From positions 2,108,001 to 2,172,000 of the forward strand of contig CBDFHN010000002.1 of NCBI GenBank assembly GCA_965247735.1: DNA of 64,000 bases, given 5' to 3'. Of the stretch, positions 62,169 to 64,000 are shown piece after piece. The notes beneath the pieces are model-generated. The model saw only the letters and a list, made by a program, of their open reading frames with translations. It had not been told where the DNA came from and made no database searches. The translations under genes and the position numbers were made by a program. This DNA comes from JAOXRU01 sp965247735. Lineage in GTDB: Bacteria; Bacteroidota; Bacteroidia; Flavobacteriales; Flavobacteriaceae. Every line of letters starts with the position of its first letter. Positions within the stretch are counted from its first letter, which is position 1.

Positions 62169-63137
62169 ATGAAAACACTATTAATTATACTGCTGTCTAC
62201 TATAAATTGCTTGGCACAGTCTAGTACTAGTTTAGCTGATTTCAGGCTTGGAGCAGGAATAAAACTAAATGGAGAGCTTCAGTTTAATCCTGCTTTAAAA
62301 ACTACAAAACTAAGGTTTAGACTTAGTGCTACTGTTGGTTTCGCACAGTATTTACCGCTTGCCAATAACCATGTAGGGTTATTGCCTTCAGTACATTTGG
62401 GTGTATTAGTATATAACAAAGGTATATTAGGAAGTAATCTATTGGAAAATTATAATAGTAACCTATTTCTTGATTTTTTTGCCAATGCAACGCTTACCGC
62501 TGGAGTAGACCATAAAGTTGATACATCTTATTTGGCACAACGTTGGGTACCCTTATACCATTTTTCGGATTTTACGGTAAATCCATTGCAAAACACTTTT
62601 ATGTATTCTTTATCTCTTGGAACAAACCTGATATTGAGTCCGCACACAACTAAAACGAGGTTTAAAAATCAGCGCATAGGATTTTTTAGCCTCAATATAG
62701 CCCGTGCTGTACAATTTTCTTATTATAATGATGGAGGTCCAATATTACAAATCCCTGGTGATGGCTTTGATAGGTATTATACAGGGGGATTAGTTTTAGC
62801 AATACATAACGATAATGACTATTTATTTAACAGTATAATATTAAGTTATTATAAATATACGGGCTGGCAAGAAAACGCTTTGGATGTTGCAGATAAGTTA
62901 CAGTTAGATCATCTGCCATATAAAGATAGTGTTGAGTTTGGTTACAACCAACAGCGATGGAAGGTTTTTCTAGGTTCCTATCGGCAACAATATTCGGGGT
63001 ATATAAGTCTATATGATGTAGATTTTTTGGACATCCAAGATATGTTACACTATATAAGAGATTTTCCTGTGCATCCTGATTACTATTACAATTGGCGTTT
63101 TGCCATAGGAGGAGGCAATCAATATATCAATTATTAA
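62169..63137 (+). CDS. Secreted protein resembling polymorphic toxin type 23
   Basis: This 322-residue protein has a signal peptide (1-17, ending LAQ). The C-terminal half has beta strands with YYNDGGP, GDGFDRYYTGG and a final WRFAIGGGNQYINY. As I remember it, this set of short glycine/aromatic motifs is like the Bacteroidota family named polymorphic toxin type 23. The N-terminal half (about 25-160) looks like amphipathic outer-membrane strands. It starts 8 bases after the M19 gene and is followed by a lipoprotein gene 4 bases on. The toxin name is tentative: it could equally be an ordinary outer-membrane protein. Confidence 0.45.
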   Translation: MKTLLIILLSTINCLAQSSTSLADFRLGAGIKLNGELQFNPALKTTKLRFRLSATVGFAQYLPLANNHVGLLPSVHLGVLVYNKGILGSNLLENYNSNLFLDFFANATLTAGVDHKVDTSYLAQRWVPLYHFSDFTVNPLQNTFMYSLSLGTNLILSPHTTKTRFKNQRIGFFSLNIARAVQFSYYNDGGPILQIPGDGFDRYYTGGLVLAIHNDNDYLFNSIILSYYKYTGWQENALDVADKLQLDHLPYKDSVEFGYNQQRWKVFLGSYRQQYSGYISLYDVDFLDIQDMLHYIRDFPVHPDYYYNWRFAIGGGNQYINY

Positions 63138-63141
63138 GGCT

Positions 63142-63942
63142 ATGAAAATACGGTGTTTAATTTTATTACTTTGTTTTTATCTCTGTTATAGCTGTGGAAA
63201 AGCGTTTCGTAAGGAGGTAAAAGACAAAATACAACTTACCGATTATAACATATATGTAATGCGTTTGTGTGAAATGCGAAATACTTTGGGGCATAAACGA
63301 TTTTTTTTATGCAATGTCAATAAAAGTATGGCAGAATTACAGACTAATAATGACATTCAGGTGGTAGAGGAATTATATGCATTGCAACATAAAAATTCGC
63401 TGGAACAAATACTGTATTTCACTACAAAAATAAATACTAATGCAAGAAAGAAAAGTGGACTGTTTAATGCTCCTTTATATAAAGATTTTATTCTTGTAAA
63501 TGATATTGAATCGATTTATTTTGGAGAGTTATACCAGGGCAGAGCTCTTAGTTTTTATGCTCCAGATGAAATTTTGAATTTTACTATAAACCCTACCAAA
63601 GTACCAGATGGATTTAAAGTTGATTCTATCTTAAGTATCTCTGGTGGACATAATCAAATTAACGGTGAACCAATAAAAATTTCCAAATTATTTGGTATTG
63701 ACATTTCTTTTATTAAAACTGATAGGCAATTGGGATATAAAAAACGTAAGCAAGAAATTGTTTTAATAGGATTATTGGAACTTAACGGAAGGAGAATAGC
63801 GTTTAAAACACTCAATAACGAAGTGAAACATGAGCTTAGTCAGGCAAAACGATTAAAATATCATCCAGATTTTAGAGAAAAACAAAGTGACAACTTAAAA
63901 GGCCTTCATGTTTATGATGGCTTTAAACAAAAGGAAAAATAA
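63142..63942 (+). CDS. Lipoprotein of unknown function
   Basis: This 266-residue protein has a signal sequence with a lipobox-like CYSC (Cys18). The mature chain is basic (many lysines) and holds no known domain. Helical and beta parts alternate (SMAELQTNNDIQVVEELYALQHKNS; ILSISGGHNQINGEPIKISKLFGID). It lies 4 bases after the putative toxin-23-like gene, so it is co-translated with it. If the neighbour is really a toxin this would be the place for an immunity lipoprotein, but that is only a positional guess. Confidence 0.6.
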   Translation: MKIRCLILLLCFYLCYSCGKAFRKEVKDKIQLTDYNIYVMRLCEMRNTLGHKRFFLCNVNKSMAELQTNNDIQVVEELYALQHKNSLEQILYFTTKINTNARKKSGLFNAPLYKDFILVNDIESIYFGELYQGRALSFYAPDEILNFTINPTKVPDGFKVDSILSISGGHNQINGEPIKISKLFGIDISFIKTDRQLGYKKRKQEIVLIGLLELNGRRIAFKTLNNEVKHELSQAKRLKYHPDFREKQSDNLKGLHVYDGFKQKEK

Positions 63943-64000
63943 TTTTTGAGTTCATAATCGGGTACAAGCCGTTTGTTTCAATTAATTTATATCAATACTT

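Noticed and set aside
1..64000. CRISPR arrays, prophage, integron or restriction systems
   Set aside because: No regularly spaced repeats, cas genes, phage structural genes, integrase or methylase genes were seen.

Overview
The window comes from a low-GC member of the Bacteroidota, almost certainly a Flavobacteriaceae-type (class Flavobacteriia) chromosome. The evidence is two SusC/SusD outer-membrane pairs, a FecI/FecR-type sigma/anti-sigma pair, a GT117 (DUF2723) glycosyltransferase, an ExbB-ExbD-ExbD cluster, a Flavobacteriia-style ribosomal block, and several promoters of the Bacteroidota form TTTG-N17-23-TAnnTTTG. No phage, plasmid or CRISPR locus is visible. The only mobile DNA is the tail of an ISL3-like transposase at the left edge.

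Layout. 1-0.5 kb: IS tail and tRNA-Gln. 0.6-3.9 kb: GT117 membrane glycosyltransferase. 4.4-12.4 kb: SusC/SusD followed by a purple-acid-phosphatase-like lipoprotein and a secreted glycerophosphodiester phosphodiesterase, which looks like a phosphate-ester scavenging locus. 12.4-20.7 kb: ECF sigma (minus) divergent from FecR, STN-SusC, SusD and a GH3 NagZ-like lipoprotein, which looks like a sigma-controlled amino-sugar glycan uptake locus. 20.7-27.1 kb: M61 peptidase, polysaccharide deacetylase, cysteine-less thioredoxin, membrane metallophosphoesterase, CutC and an exported glycosylasparaginase. 27.2-31.2 kb: polA, a Crp-type regulator and a DoxX-like protein. 31.2-36.5 kb: outer-membrane and secreted proteins of unknown role and a large DUF5916 protein.

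36.8-43.7 kb is the core translation block rplM-rpsI-rpsB-tsf-pyrH-frr followed by an MMPL/RND exporter. 43.8-45.8 kb holds a compact cysteine-motif locus: CPVC thioredoxin-like protein, exported lipoprotein, DUF2024 protein and a MarR regulator with a four-cysteine tail. It has a clear promoter with an overlapping inverted repeat and a terminator that abuts the marR start codon. This is my best candidate for an undescribed regulated system. 46.3-53.2 kb: asnS, rpoN, an ExbB/ExbD energising cluster with an outer-membrane protein, and tRNA-Ser. 53.3-55.1 kb: ansA and tatD. 55.2-63.9 kb: a sigma factor with a TPR-type membrane anti-sigma protein, divergent from a run of secreted proteins: a small protein with a duplicated motif, a lipoprotein, a PKD/beta-barrel protein, a 35-codon signal-peptide ORF, an M19 dipeptidase-like enzyme, a protein resembling polymorphic toxin type 23, and a lipoprotein.

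All family names were assigned by reading motifs, without database searches. Promoters and terminators were found by eye from consensus boxes and base pairing.
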